Below, piece after piece: positions 25,904-37,139 of a stretch of DNA of 64,000 nt; the first letter of the stretch is position 1; each line of letters begins with the position of its first letter. Source of the stretch: Candidatus Gastranaerophilales bacterium (GTDB taxonomy: Bacteria > Cyanobacteriota > Vampirovibrionia > Gastranaerophilales > Gastranaerophilaceae); assembly GCA_944325525.1 (NCBI GenBank), contig CALVAK010000008.1:28543-92542 (forward strand). The letters are read 5' to 3'. The translations under genes and the position numbers were made by a program. A model generated the notes under the pieces. That model worked only from the letters and a program-made list of their open reading frames with translations. It was not told the origin of the DNA and made no database searches.

Positions 25904-26977
25904 CTATGTATGTATATCAGCCAGTCTTCTTAATTCGTCAGGTCTTTGTGATTTAGCCAAAGCATCTTCAGCAGTAACAAGCCCTTTCTTATACAGTTCG
26001 CTTAAAGCCATTTCAAGAGTCTGCATGCCTTGCCCCGCCCCTGTTTGTATTGCTGAATACAATTGAGCAGATTTTCCTTCTCTTATAAGGTTTGATACCG
26101 CATTGTTTTTTATCAGAATTTCCTGAGCCATAACTCTTCCCTTTTTTGTTTTATCCGGCTGCAACCTGGGCAGCAATGTTTGAGAAAATACAGCTTCTAA
26201 AGTACCTCCTAACTGAACTCTTATTTGTTGCTGCTGACCTTCCGGGAATACGTCAATAATACGGTCAATGGTCTGGCTTGCTGAAGATGTATGCAGTGTT
26301 CCAAAAACCAAATGTCCTGTTTCTGCTGCAGTTAGAGCCAGACTTATAGTTTCAATATCACGCATTTCACCTACCAGAATAATATCAGGGTCTTCTCTTA
26401 ATGCTGATTTAAGTGCATTTGCAAAAGAACGTGTATCTTGCCCGAGTTCTCTTTGATGAATAACGCTTTTTTTTGACTTATGCAAAAACTCAATAGGGTC
26501 TTCAATTGTAAGAATATGTTCGCTTCTTGTATCATTTATATAATCTATCATTGAGGCCAGGGTGGTTGATTTTCCAGAACCTGTAGGCCCCGTAACAAGA
26601 ATTAATCCTCTCGGTCGCCCTGTTACCGTTCTTACAACTTCAGATAAACCTAATGTATCAAAAGACGGTATGGTGCTTGTAATTGTTCTAAATGCTGCCG
26701 CATAAGAGCCTCTATTTTTATATATATTTACCCTGAATCTGCCAATATCCGTTATACCGTACGACATATCAAGTTCCCAGTTCTGCTCAAGATTTCTTCT
26801 TTGTTCATTGCTTAACATAGGGAACAATAAATTTTCAATATCAGATGGGGTAAAAGGATTATATTTTGTACGCAGTAAATTGCCATCAACCCTTATTACA
26901 GGAGGAAGTCCTGCTGAAATATGTAAGTCACTCGCTTTATAACCAATTACCTCTTTTAACAAGTCATCTATTAACAT
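25904..26977 (-). CDS. pilT: type IV pilus retraction ATPase PilT
   Basis: PilT is the hexameric cytoplasmic ATPase that retracts type IV pili. The 357-aa protein has the N-terminal PAS-like domain (ASDLHISAGLPP), Walker A GPTGSGKS (130-137), the Asp box (TIEDPIEF), Walker B (DPDIILVGEMRD) and the His box (GHLVFGTLHTSSA). The AIRNLIRE-type PilT motif appears as AVSNLIREGK. It stands apart from other pilus genes here. With the PilZ and HD-GYP genes it suggests c-di-GMP-linked surface motility. Confidence 0.95.
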   Translation of the reverse strand: MLIDDLLKEVIGYKASDLHISAGLPPVIRVDGNLLRTKYNPFTPSDIENLLFPMLSNEQRRNLEQNWELDMSYGITDIGRFRVNIYKNRGSYAAAFRTITSTIPSFDTLGLSEVVRTVTGRPRGLILVTGPTGSGKSTTLASMIDYINDTRSEHILTIEDPIEFLHKSKKSVIHQRELGQDTRSFANALKSALREDPDIILVGEMRDIETISLALTAAETGHLVFGTLHTSSASQTIDRIIDVFPEGQQQQIRVQLGGTLEAVFSQTLLPRLQPDKTKKGRVMAQEILIKNNAVSNLIREGKSAQLYSAIQTGAGQGMQTLEMALSELYKKGLVTAEDALAKSQRPDELRRLADIHT

Positions 26978-27028
26978 TTATAACCTCTTCTTTTTCATAG
27001 CTTAATGAAAATATGATACCCTTTTATT

Positions 27029-28405
27029 TTATTTTACACAAGTTTTTATACTCTTAACTTTTTGCCATATTAAATATACAGGAATGCCGGAGAGAATAAT
27101 AAATAAAGTTTTTATTGAGTTTGTAAATTTGTATAATGTAAGAGCATATATAATAAAAGAACCGATAACTATAAAAAATATTCCGTAAATATTGTTTACT
27201 TTTTTCTCAATTTCATATTTTCTTCTATAAACAAAAATTCCAATTACGGTAAGTACATAAAAAATAAGAGCGGCATATATAACAAAATCTAATAATTCAA
27301 TATAATTCCCGCAGAAAAGTATAAAACAGCCTGACCAGAAGCATTGAAGAAGCAAAGAATTCACTGGAACTTTTGTTTTTCTGTTTATAATTGCAAGATT
27401 TCTAAACAAAAGTCTGTCTTTTGCCATTTTATAATACACTCTTGCCCCGGTCATAATTAAACCGTTAGCACTTCCGAAAGCAGAAATCATAATAATTAAT
27501 GCAATTATAACTTTACCTGCTTCACCTGCTATTCTTTCCATTAATACTACTGCTACTATATCTTCAGGAGCGGTCTTTATTTGCTCAACCGGAACGGAAA
27601 ATACATATAATACATTTATAAGTACATACAAAACCATAACAATGATAACGCCCCAAAAAAGAGCAAGAGGAATATTTCTTTCAGGATTTTTTACCTCGGA
27701 AGAAATAAAAGTAATATTATTCCATGTTACCATGGCAAATATTGCACCAACAGTTGCAACAGCTATGGTTTCCATATTAGCAAATGTTATATCGGAAAAA
27801 GTAATTAAATTATTAAAATTAGCAGCTATTACATCATAATTGCAGCCTATAAATATCCCGAGAATAATAATCCCTGTTATTGATAATATTTTTGCGGCAG
27901 TAAAAAGGTTTTGTGTTATAACCCCATATTTGATACCTTTTGAATTTATATATGTAAGAAAAATACAGACTAGCATTGCTATAAGCTGCTGTGACGATAA
28001 TTTAAAAAAAGATAAATCCAAAATATATTCCGTTGAACTTATACAGGGAAAAATAATACCAAGAAATTTACCGACAGCAATACATACAGCTGCAATAGTT
28101 GCAGTTTGTATAACAGTCAACAGTGACCATCCGTATAAAAAAGCAATCAAATCATTATACATTTTTTTAAGGAAAATATATTGACCGCCGTCTTCTTTTA
28201 TGTTCAATACAGGCTCACAATAGGCTATTGCTCCGGACAAAGAAAATAATCCTGCAATAATCCAAACAAATAATAGTGCTGAAGCGAAATGTACCTGCCT
28301 TAAAATATCAGCTGACACAATAAATATACCGCAGCCTATCATTGAACCTGCCACAACCGAAACAGAATCAGCTAAATTTAAAGTTCTTTTTAAATCATTG
28401 CTCAT
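27029..28405 (-). CDS. APC-family amino acid permease
   Basis: This 458-aa protein has about 12 predicted transmembrane helices. The N-terminal VAGSMIGCGIFIV is the substrate-binding helix motif of the amino acid/polyamine/organocation superfamily; NNITFISSEVKNPERNIP is the conserved motif of the LAT/YfnA-like group. The start overlaps the end of the upstream sodium/alanine symporter gene by 11 bases, so the two are probably one operon for amino acid uptake or exchange. The exact substrate is unknown. Confidence 0.9.
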   Translation of the reverse strand: MSNDLKRTLNLADSVSVVAGSMIGCGIFIVSADILRQVHFASALLFVWIIAGLFSLSGAIAYCEPVLNIKEDGGQYIFLKKMYNDLIAFLYGWSLLTVIQTATIAAVCIAVGKFLGIIFPCISSTEYILDLSFFKLSSQQLIAMLVCIFLTYINSKGIKYGVITQNLFTAAKILSITGIIILGIFIGCNYDVIAANFNNLITFSDITFANMETIAVATVGAIFAMVTWNNITFISSEVKNPERNIPLALFWGVIIVMVLYVLINVLYVFSVPVEQIKTAPEDIVAVVLMERIAGEAGKVIIALIIMISAFGSANGLIMTGARVYYKMAKDRLLFRNLAIINRKTKVPVNSLLLQCFWSGCFILFCGNYIELLDFVIYAALIFYVLTVIGIFVYRRKYEIEKKVNNIYGIFFIVIGSFIIYALTLYKFTNSIKTLFIILSGIPVYLIWQKVKSIKTCVK

Positions 28406-29927
28406 CTTTAAACCAAGCTTTATTCATTTTAAAAATTAAATTGTGTTTTTTACAATATTCAATTAAATCACTTTTAATATCTTTTATTAAAATGAATATA
28501 GCAATTAAGTTAGGTGCCGCCATAACAAGATATGTAGCATCCGTAAAATCTATTACACTTTGCAGATTCATTGATGAACCTATTATTATAAATAAACAGA
28601 ATATTAATTGATAAAACTTAATACGTTTATAGCCTTCTCCGACCAGAAAAGTCCAGGCTTTTTGTCCATAATAAGCCCATGAAAGTATTGTTGATAATGC
28701 AAACAATATAATTACTATAGCTAAAATATACGGGAAGAAAGAAAAAGCACTTTGATATGCTGCTGATGTTAACTCAACACCAGATATACCGTCCCTGTAG
28801 TTTAAGTATTCTCCCGTAAGTATTATTACAAAAGCAGTCATAGAACAAACAATTACGGTATCTAAAAAAGGTTCTATCATTGCAACAAAACCTTGAGAAA
28901 CCGGTTCATTTGTTTTTACAGCGGCGTATGCAATCGGAGAAGAACCAATACCGGCTTCATTTGATTGAATAGAACGTCTTAAACCTATAATTAATGAACC
29001 TATCATACCTCCGGCTACAGCTTTAGGGAAGAATGCTTCCGTAAATATAGTGTATATTGCGTGAGGAATATGTGCAAAATTCATAATGATTATTATTAAA
29101 CTTGAACCTAAATATAATAAACACATGATAGGAACAATCTTAGTAGTAACTCTTGCAATACTTTTTATACCGCCCATAATAACAAGACCTATTATAAAAG
29201 CGACTATTAAGCCAAAGACCCAGGTATGCATTGCAAAAAAGCTATTTTCACCACCTGTAATATTTATAAATTGTTCTGCTGCCTGATTTGTTTGCAGCAT
29301 ACATCCGCCGCCAAACGTACCGGGAATACAAGCAAGAGCAAATACATAAGCAAGTGTTTTACCTAAGCTGTGATAGCCTTTCTTAGCAAGACCTCTTTCT
29401 ATATAAAACATAGGTCCGCCGGATACGCTTCCGTCTTTATTAAAATGTCTGTATTTTAAAGACAGTGTAACTTCGCAAAATTTTAAAGCCATACCAAATA
29501 TAGCACCCATACACATCCAAAACATTGCACCCGGGCCGCCTATTGATATAGCAATTGCAACACCAGCAATATTCCCAAGCCCAATTGTCCCTGATAATGC
29601 TGTTGCTAATGCACCAAAAGATGAAACCTCACCTTTATGATCCGGATTAGTTTGTTTAGGAAAAATTTGCGAAAGAGCATGCTTAAATCCCCATAAAGCA
29701 GTACATCTTAAATAGAATGTACAAAAGATACTTGCCGCTATCATAAGAAGTATCAATATAGGAACTTCAGCACCAAAAATTTCAACCGGAGCAAAAACAA
29801 ATGCAGAAAAATTATCCGAGAAAGGTGCAAAATATTCCTCTATTGTAGAATCAATTCCTCTTGCGTATACTTTCTGAGAACCAAGAAGTATGCTCATAAA
29901 ACTCAATATTGTTATGCACCTTAACAT
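28395..29927 (-). CDS. sodium/alanine symporter, AGCS family
   Basis: A 510-aa membrane protein of the alanine/glycine:cation symporter family. Signature segments are ATALSGTIGLGNIAGVA, GGPGAMFWMCMGA and SNEAGIGSSPIAYAA. It imports alanine or glycine with sodium. The N-terminus (MLRCITILSF..., ending near YARG) resembles a signal peptide and is followed by the usual amphipathic segment of the family. It is the first gene of the two-transporter operon. Confidence 0.93.
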   Translation of the reverse strand: MLRCITILSFMSILLGSQKVYARGIDSTIEEYFAPFSDNFSAFVFAPVEIFGAEVPILILLMIAASIFCTFYLRCTALWGFKHALSQIFPKQTNPDHKGEVSSFGALATALSGTIGLGNIAGVAIAISIGGPGAMFWMCMGAIFGMALKFCEVTLSLKYRHFNKDGSVSGGPMFYIERGLAKKGYHSLGKTLAYVFALACIPGTFGGGCMLQTNQAAEQFINITGGENSFFAMHTWVFGLIVAFIIGLVIMGGIKSIARVTTKIVPIMCLLYLGSSLIIIIMNFAHIPHAIYTIFTEAFFPKAVAGGMIGSLIIGLRRSIQSNEAGIGSSPIAYAAVKTNEPVSQGFVAMIEPFLDTVIVCSMTAFVIILTGEYLNYRDGISGVELTSAAYQSAFSFFPYILAIVIILFALSTILSWAYYGQKAWTFLVGEGYKRIKFYQLIFCLFIIIGSSMNLQSVIDFTDATYLVMAAPNLIAIFILIKDIKSDLIEYCKKHNLIFKMNKAWFKDEQ

Positions 29928-30132
29928 ATTCTCTCTCCTTTTTGTCTATTCATTCCTGTTGTCAAAATTTCGGCTATTCTTCACAAGGATAATAAAAAGA
30001 TAAATTCAAAACAAGTTTATAATACAATCGTCTAACAAAGTGTTACAAAATTGTTTTAATAATAATTTCGGTTATTATATATTTAGCCCTGATATTAACC
30101 TGCAAATAAACGGTTTAAAGGTAACATTATTT

Positions 30133-31653
30133 ATGGAATATATAAAAAAATTTATATTTACAAATAAATTTAATTTAGTTCTTTTACTTATATGGCTTTT
30201 TGTCGTAATTTTTATATCATCATACCATGAGTTATGGCGTGACGAAACTCAAGCGTGGTGTATAGTAAGAGATTGTTCTTTAATTGACATATATAATAGA
30301 ATCAGGCTGGAAGGACATCCTGTTTTATGGTATCTGATTTTACTGCCTTTCGCAAAAACCGGAATCAGTGTTATTTCTATGCAGATTATAAGTGTATTTT
30401 TGGTTTTTACTGCAGTCGTTTATTTTTTATTTAAATCACCCGTAAATAATTTTATCAAAACAGCTGTTGTTTTAAGTTCGGGAATGATTTATTTTTTGCC
30501 GGTTATAGCAAGAAATTATTCTTTAATACCTGTTTTATTATTTATTCTTGCCGATTTATATAACAGAAGAAATAAAAATCCGTTTCAATACTCCGTTATA
30601 TTAATACTTCTTTCAAACACTCATATTTTAATGCTGGGATTCTGCTTTATCCTGTTTTTATTATTTGTTTTTGAACAAATTAAAGAATTCAAAAAAGAAA
30701 TTGACACAAAAAAAACGTCTAATCCAATATCACAACATGGTGCAGACTCTCTTAAAACTCCTTCATCTCAGGGAAATGATTTATTTTGCTGTAGTTCTAA
30801 ATCCCCTTTTATTATCCGGGTTATACTTTGCATAATGCCGTCTATTTTTGTAATGCTGAATTTTTTAGTATTGTTTTTTATGTTTAATAATATGCAGAAT
30901 ACAAATCATGCAGTTGCTTTTTATACTCAAAATACCCAACCGTTATTTGAAGCTGTTAAAAACTTTGCTTTATTGTATTTTTTATATCCATTGAACATAT
31001 TAAATAATATAAACATTTTCATTTTCTATTCTACACTGGCAGGAATTTTATATTTTTTTATAAAACGAGATAAAAAGCTTTTTATTATACTTCTATTCTC
31101 AATTTTATATCAATTTTACATATACTATAAAATCTGGTATCAAGGTATTGTATATCAGAAAGCATATTTACTTTTATTAATTATTTTATTTTGCTACTGG
31201 GTATACGGACAACATGCCAGGAAAGAAAAACTATTATCAGTTTTTGTTGGATTTTTATTTTTGACAAGTCTTATTTCAACACCGTTTGTATGTTTTTTGG
31301 AATATAAAATGCCTTTTTCCTCCACGAAACAGGCAGCAGAATATATAAAAAACAATTTAAATAAAGAAAAAACTTTTTATGCTGTAGGATATCCTTTTAC
31401 TTTCACAAGTATTTCAGCCTATCTGCCGGATAAAGAATTTTATTCATATATGAACAATTATTATATTTCATATTATGATTTTGATTTATCATCAGATAAA
31501 AAAATCAGCAATCCCCCTGACATTAAATACTATATCGTCCAGTCCGACTTTACTATGGACGAAAATATTTTTGAAGAAATATATACAACGGATAATTTCA
31601 ATATAAGTACGCAGGAGTATAAGGAAGCATTCAAGATATATGTACGGAAATAA
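30133..31653 (+). CDS. polytopic membrane protein, glycosyltransferase-like (GT-C type)
   Basis: I start this protein (506 aa) at the ATG at 30133; a GTG at 30040 is in frame but has no ribosome site. It has around 10 hydrophobic helices. The first periplasmic loop carries HELWRDETQAW and then EGHPVLWYLIL, the acidic pattern and HP motif seen in lipid-linked-sugar glycosyltransferases of the GT-C fold (PMT/ArnT-like). The C-terminus is a soluble extracytoplasmic region. A polar stretch in the middle (KKTSNPISQHGADSL, near 30710-30800) interrupts the helices. Acceptor and donor are unknown. Confidence 0.65.
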   Translation: MEYIKKFIFTNKFNLVLLLIWLFVVIFISSYHELWRDETQAWCIVRDCSLIDIYNRIRLEGHPVLWYLILLPFAKTGISVISMQIISVFLVFTAVVYFLFKSPVNNFIKTAVVLSSGMIYFLPVIARNYSLIPVLLFILADLYNRRNKNPFQYSVILILLSNTHILMLGFCFILFLLFVFEQIKEFKKEIDTKKTSNPISQHGADSLKTPSSQGNDLFCCSSKSPFIIRVILCIMPSIFVMLNFLVLFFMFNNMQNTNHAVAFYTQNTQPLFEAVKNFALLYFLYPLNILNNINIFIFYSTLAGILYFFIKRDKKLFIILLFSILYQFYIYYKIWYQGIVYQKAYLLLLIILFCYWVYGQHARKEKLLSVFVGFLFLTSLISTPFVCFLEYKMPFSSTKQAAEYIKNNLNKEKTFYAVGYPFTFTSISAYLPDKEFYSYMNNYYISYYDFDLSSDKKISNPPDIKYYIVQSDFTMDENIFEEIYTTDNFNISTQEYKEAFKIYVRK

Positions 31654-32136
31654 CACTTATATAAAGAAAAAAGCTATGATTTTGTCATAGCTGTAGATTA
31701 GGGATATGTGTATCATCGTTTTTCCAAGGAATATAGGTTAATATTAGCAATACAAATCTGTTTTTAAATCATACATAATTATGAATAAATTAATTAGCTT
31801 TTAAATTTTTTCGTATAAAAGTAGTATGTACTATAAGCGAAATAGTCTGCTTAAAGAAACATTCACGGCAAATACCTTTTGATTGAGAGCTAAAAGCCTT
31901 AAGCAAGAAGTTTTCCCAACTTTATCAATATAGTATCGTAATATTTTAAATACATCCTCAGGTTCATTTATCCATGAATACAAGTACATTCAAAACTAAG
32001 TTTTTAGTTCATTTCATAAGAAAATTCCCGCATACCTCAAATTTATTGTAAAATTTTCCCCGAACTAATTAATTTAATTGTTTATATCAGGTTTTTATGC
32101 TATTAATATAGATTATTAGGATTAGGGGAAGAAATA
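31654..32136. other. 483-base gene-free region
   Basis: No ORF of note. It contains a hairpin at 31672-31692 (AGCTATGA/TCATAGCT, loop TTTTG) shortly after the membrane-protein gene, possibly its terminator although no long T-run follows, and the nested stems described separately at 31830-31934. The 3' end should carry the promoter of the TPR gene. Confidence 0.6.
31830..31934. ncRNA. candidate structured RNA (nested stems), strand unknown
   Basis: Three inverted repeats nest inside each other: ACTATA (31830-31835) with TATAGT (31929-31934), TGCTTAA (31848-31854) with TTAAGCA (31899-31905), and CTTTT (31876-31880) with AAAAG (31892-31896). This gives one long interrupted hairpin, the general shape of 6S RNA or another small RNA, in a gap otherwise without genes. 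I see no family-specific sequence, so the identity is open. Confidence 0.3.
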
Positions 32137-33552
32137 ATGAGCATAAACTCTCTTTTAGCACAAGCACAAATGTATATAGATAATGAACAGTACGAAAGTG
32201 CATATGAGTTATTGGAAAAATCATATGATAAATTTAAAAATGATGCACAATATCTTGAAAAAATAGCATTGCTAGCAAAAACAATGGAAAAAGAGGAAGA
32301 AGCACTAAAATACTGGGAAGAGCTAGTACAAGTCGACCCTAATTCTCTTATCGGTTATTCTGAATTACTTGATATATATGTAAATACGAACAAATATAAA
32401 TACTACATAACAAGAGCTAAATATAAAATTTTAAACCAGAAAATAAGCCAGTCTATTGATGATTATAAGAAAGCATTAGACTCTACAACAGATGAGCAAG
32501 AAATCATTAATGCAAGATTTTTAAGAGCAAAATCTTATGAATTTCTCGGAAAAACACAAAATGCAATTGATGATTATTTCAGAATACTTGAGTATAAGGA
32601 CGATATGGCAGTATATCATAAGCTTGCTGATTTATATAACGAAATGGATGACAGATTTTCTGCAATATCTGTTTTGGAAAGAGGGGTTAAAGCATTTCCT
32701 GAAGTTGTTGAATTAAGCGAATATATGGCTGCTTTGTTAACAAAAGAAGGTCAATTCGATAAAGCACTTCAATATGCTAAAAATGATTATACAAAAATAA
32801 AAATTCATCTTATGAAAAATGAGAATGAAACTGCTTTTAATATGCTTGATAAAATTGAAGATAAAACCTCTGTAAACTATTTTGCATTAATGGCAGAATA
32901 TTATTTCAATATGAAAGATTGGGAAAAAAGCCGTGAATATATAAATAAATTCAGAGAGCTTGAACCTCAAAATCCTCTTGCATACCAGATGCTTGCGTTA
33001 GTACATGATGAAAACAATGATGCATTTGGATACCATTTTTACATGGGAAGATGTTATTCATATAAACAAAATTATGAACTTGCATTAGCAGAATACCTGA
33101 ATGCTCACAGAATAGAACCTAACAGAACAGAAGCAATAAAAGAAATAATTAAAATTAATGAGTCAATAGGTGATTCCACAAGTTTAATGGAATTTTATGA
33201 AAAATTATACCGACAAGAGCCTGAAAACACCATAGCACTTAAAGGACTCGGGGATGTTTATGCAAATATGTATGAGTTTAAAAGTGCTCTTGATTATTAC
33301 AAAAAACTTATTAAAATTGATAAAAATAATAACGAAGTATATAAACAAATGGGATTTTGCTATGAAAAACTAAGAGATATCGCTGCGGCAAAAGAATGCT
33401 ACGAAAAATATCTTGCGAATGCACCTTTATCCCCAGATACAGAAAAACTAAAAGAAAAGGTTGCAAAAATGCAGAATGCAACATCTATTCAACAGTCCGG
33501 TATTGAAGAAGAAGGTTTTATTGACAAAATTATGAAGATATTCGGTAAATAA
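32137..33552 (+). CDS. tetratricopeptide repeat protein
   Basis: A 471-aa soluble protein made almost entirely of TPR helices (for example AYELLEKSYDKF, EALKYWEELVQVDPN, ALAEYLNAHRIEPN, ALDYYKKLIKIDKNNNEVYKQMG). There is no signal peptide, membrane segment or catalytic domain, so it is probably a scaffold for protein complexes. AGGGGAAG precedes the ATG by about 7 bases. It lies 91 bases upstream of atpD on the same strand; a link to the ATP synthase is not indicated by the sequence. Confidence 0.88.
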   Translation: MSINSLLAQAQMYIDNEQYESAYELLEKSYDKFKNDAQYLEKIALLAKTMEKEEEALKYWEELVQVDPNSLIGYSELLDIYVNTNKYKYYITRAKYKILNQKISQSIDDYKKALDSTTDEQEIINARFLRAKSYEFLGKTQNAIDDYFRILEYKDDMAVYHKLADLYNEMDDRFSAISVLERGVKAFPEVVELSEYMAALLTKEGQFDKALQYAKNDYTKIKIHLMKNENETAFNMLDKIEDKTSVNYFALMAEYYFNMKDWEKSREYINKFRELEPQNPLAYQMLALVHDENNDAFGYHFYMGRCYSYKQNYELALAEYLNAHRIEPNRTEAIKEIIKINESIGDSTSLMEFYEKLYRQEPENTIALKGLGDVYANMYEFKSALDYYKKLIKIDKNNNEVYKQMGFCYEKLRDIAAAKECYEKYLANAPLSPDTEKLKEKVAKMQNATSIQQSGIEEEGFIDKIMKIFGK

Positions 33553-33625
33553 TCTTTTTGAAAGAAAGTATAACTGCTTGATTATTTTTTTTATAATTTT
33601 GTTATATAATAAAATATGTTAGTAG

Positions 33626-35050
<1,425 letters not shown>

Positions 35051-35061
35051 GATTTTGCGAA

Positions 35062-35466
35062 ATGTCTGATAAAACCATACATTTTAAATTAATCACTCCT
35101 GAAAAAATTGTATTTGAAGATGATGTCAATGCAATTTATGCAAAGGGAGAAAAAGGAAGTTTCGGAATTCTTCCCGGGCATATTCCTTTTATGTCTTCTC
35201 TTTCAATTGATATTGCAAAAGTAGTAAAAAAAGATAAAGAAATTACTTTTTCCATAATCGGAGGAGCTTTTCAATTCAAAAATAATGAAGCAATAATATT
35301 AACTGAAGCAGCAGAATGCGGAAGTGATATAGATACGGCTAGAGCACAGCTTGCAAAAGAAAGAGCTGAAGCGAAATTGAGTTCTGCCGAAACAATTCAG
35401 GATATAAAACTTGCTAATGCAGCATTAGCAAGAGCAATGGCAAGATTAAAAGCAGCTGCCAAATAA
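35062..35466 (+). CDS. atpC: F1F0 ATP synthase subunit epsilon
   Basis: A 134-aa subunit of the F1 central stalk that inhibits ATP hydrolysis and joins gamma to the c-ring. The N-terminal beta sandwich has the motifs KLITPEKIVFEDDV and GSFGILPGHIPF; the C-terminal helical hairpin is alanine- and arginine-rich (ARAQLAKERAEAKL). It forms a two-gene operon with atpD. Confidence 0.95.
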   Translation: MSDKTIHFKLITPEKIVFEDDVNAIYAKGEKGSFGILPGHIPFMSSLSIDIAKVVKKDKEITFSIIGGAFQFKNNEAIILTEAAECGSDIDTARAQLAKERAEAKLSSAETIQDIKLANAALARAMARLKAAAK

Positions 35467-35492
35467 ACTGGTTTTTGATTATAGGTTTGAAT

Positions 35493-36134
35493 TTAAAATT
35501 CATTTATCAGCTTTTTACAAAATTGAACTATTTGTTTTTCAAAGCAAATACCCTCAGGAGAGTTATAATATTTTTCCTTCCACCAGTTCTTTTTATATTC
35601 CTCATCAGGAAAAGAAATTTTTAAAACATCTATATTGTTCGTGTTGTTAACAATATTTTGAGTATCTATAACAGCGAGTCTAAACTTTTTATTGAAACAT
35701 ACTGAATTTAATACGTTATACAAATTTTCAGTGTCATCACAATCTCCTAAAATCTGTACAAACAAAACCGGAGTTTTACTCTTTAAAGCATTTCTGAAAT
35801 TATCAATACGTTCATTATATTTCATTATTAATTTATCTTTATCGTTTTTTTTGTACTTTTTATCATGAACAAATTCAATACAATCAGGTTTTTTAATCCA
35901 GATATGTTTTTTTTCGTCAAAGTCTATATCATAAAAAAATTCTTTAAAATCAGTTTTTATTTCTTTTGTAATTTCTCTGGTTTCAAAGACTGCAAGATCA
36001 AAAGGGTATGTAATTTCACCAAAAATTTTTCTATGTTTCAACCCCCACCTTGTAAGTATAGTGCGGGGCATGCAATTTTGTCCCAGTGCAATTATTTTTA
36101 TTTCTTTTTTTTGAGTATTTTCCATAATATCCAT
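35493..36134 (-). CDS. DUF1796-like (papain-like cysteine peptidase fold) protein
   Basis: A protein of about 213 aa whose N-terminal ALGQNCMPRTIL and later YPFDLAVFE match the pattern of the DUF1796 family: a 'GxxC' stretch, then PFDW-like. That family is annotated as putative papain-like cysteine peptidases, often near surface polysaccharide or glycan genes; activity is unproven. The Cys in GQNC would be the nucleophile. The start is uncertain: ATGs at 36134 and 36125 and a TTG at 36161 are in frame, and none has a good ribosome site. It is divergent from the YitT gene. Confidence 0.6.
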   Translation of the reverse strand: MDIMENTQKKEIKIIALGQNCMPRTILTRWGLKHRKIFGEITYPFDLAVFETREITKEIKTDFKEFFYDIDFDEKKHIWIKKPDCIEFVHDKKYKKNDKDKLIMKYNERIDNFRNALKSKTPVLFVQILGDCDDTENLYNVLNSVCFNKKFRLAVIDTQNIVNNTNNIDVLKISFPDEEYKKNWWKEKYYNSPEGICFEKQIVQFCKKLINEF

Positions 36135-36215
36135 AATAAATAATTTTATATATTTTATCAATTTTAATTTATCAAAAGGTATACTTTATTGTATAATCTA
36201 CAAAAGAGGGATTTT

Positions 36216-37067
36216 ATGAAAACATATATTAAAGAATATTTCTTTTTGGCACTCGGAGCATTAATATATGCATTTGCAATTGAGGGATTCTTAATGCCCA
36301 GCCGCATAATTGACGGAGGAATTACCGGTATATCAATGATATTAAATACAATAACAAAAAAACCTTTAGGAATATTCGTTATATTAATAAATTTACCTTT
36401 TATAATACTGGCACTTAAAAAACTAGGAAAAAGATTTGTTTTCTCAACATTTTTTGCAATACTAATCTTTGCAATAGGTGTAACCATATTTTCTCAATGC
36501 TTTCACGGACATTGCATAATTGATAATCTTGAACTATTTCTTGTTGCGGTATTCGGAGGTATTGTTCTGGGTGCTGGAGTCGGGCTTGTAATAAGAAACG
36601 GAGCTTCACTTGACGGAACCGAAATTTTAGCCATTTATATTACAAAGAAAATAAGTTTTTCTGTAGGCGAAATAATAATGTTCGTTAATTTGTTTATATT
36701 TACAATTGCAGGATTTATATATGACTGGCAGCATGCTCTTTATTCCATAATTACATATTTTATAGCATATAAAACAATGGATATTGTTATAGAAGGATTA
36801 AATGAATCAAAATCCGTTTTCGTAATAACTGACTACTCTGACGAAATTGGAAAAGATATTATGGAAAAAATGGATGTAAGTGTTACATATATTGATGCCC
36901 TTGGCGGATATTCAGGATTGAAAAAGAGAATAGTTTATTGTGTAATTTCAAGATTACAGGTACAAAAATTAAAAGAGATTGCAAAAAATATTGACCCGAG
37001 AGCTTTTATAGCAATAGAAAATGTATACGAAGTTGAAGGTGTCAGAGTAAAAAAGAGAAAAATTTAA
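36216..37067 (+). CDS. YitT-family membrane protein
   Basis: A 283-aa protein with five or six N-terminal transmembrane helices (EGFLMPSRIIDGGITGISMIL is the family signature) and a C-terminal cytoplasmic DUF2179 domain (YSDEIGKDIMEKMDVSVTYIDALGGYSG, then KLKEIAKNIDPRAFIAIENV). The family is widespread and its function is not firmly known; transport is suspected. The start is ATG 36216 with GAGGG upstream. The gap to aspS is about 70 bases. Confidence 0.9.
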   Translation: MKTYIKEYFFLALGALIYAFAIEGFLMPSRIIDGGITGISMILNTITKKPLGIFVILINLPFIILALKKLGKRFVFSTFFAILIFAIGVTIFSQCFHGHCIIDNLELFLVAVFGGIVLGAGVGLVIRNGASLDGTEILAIYITKKISFSVGEIIMFVNLFIFTIAGFIYDWQHALYSIITYFIAYKTMDIVIEGLNESKSVFVITDYSDEIGKDIMEKMDVSVTYIDALGGYSGLKKRIVYCVISRLQVQKLKEIAKNIDPRAFIAIENVYEVEGVRVKKRKI

Positions 37068-37139
37068 ATTTTCTTTGAAAAAATAATATTTTTGAGTTAA
37101 ATTTATAATAATTTAGAAGTGAGAAAACAGGAAACAGAA

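Noticed and set aside
30040..30132. Longer GTG start for the membrane glycosyltransferase-like protein
   Set aside because: No ribosome site and the extra residues are not membrane-like; the ATG at 30133 begins directly before the first helix.
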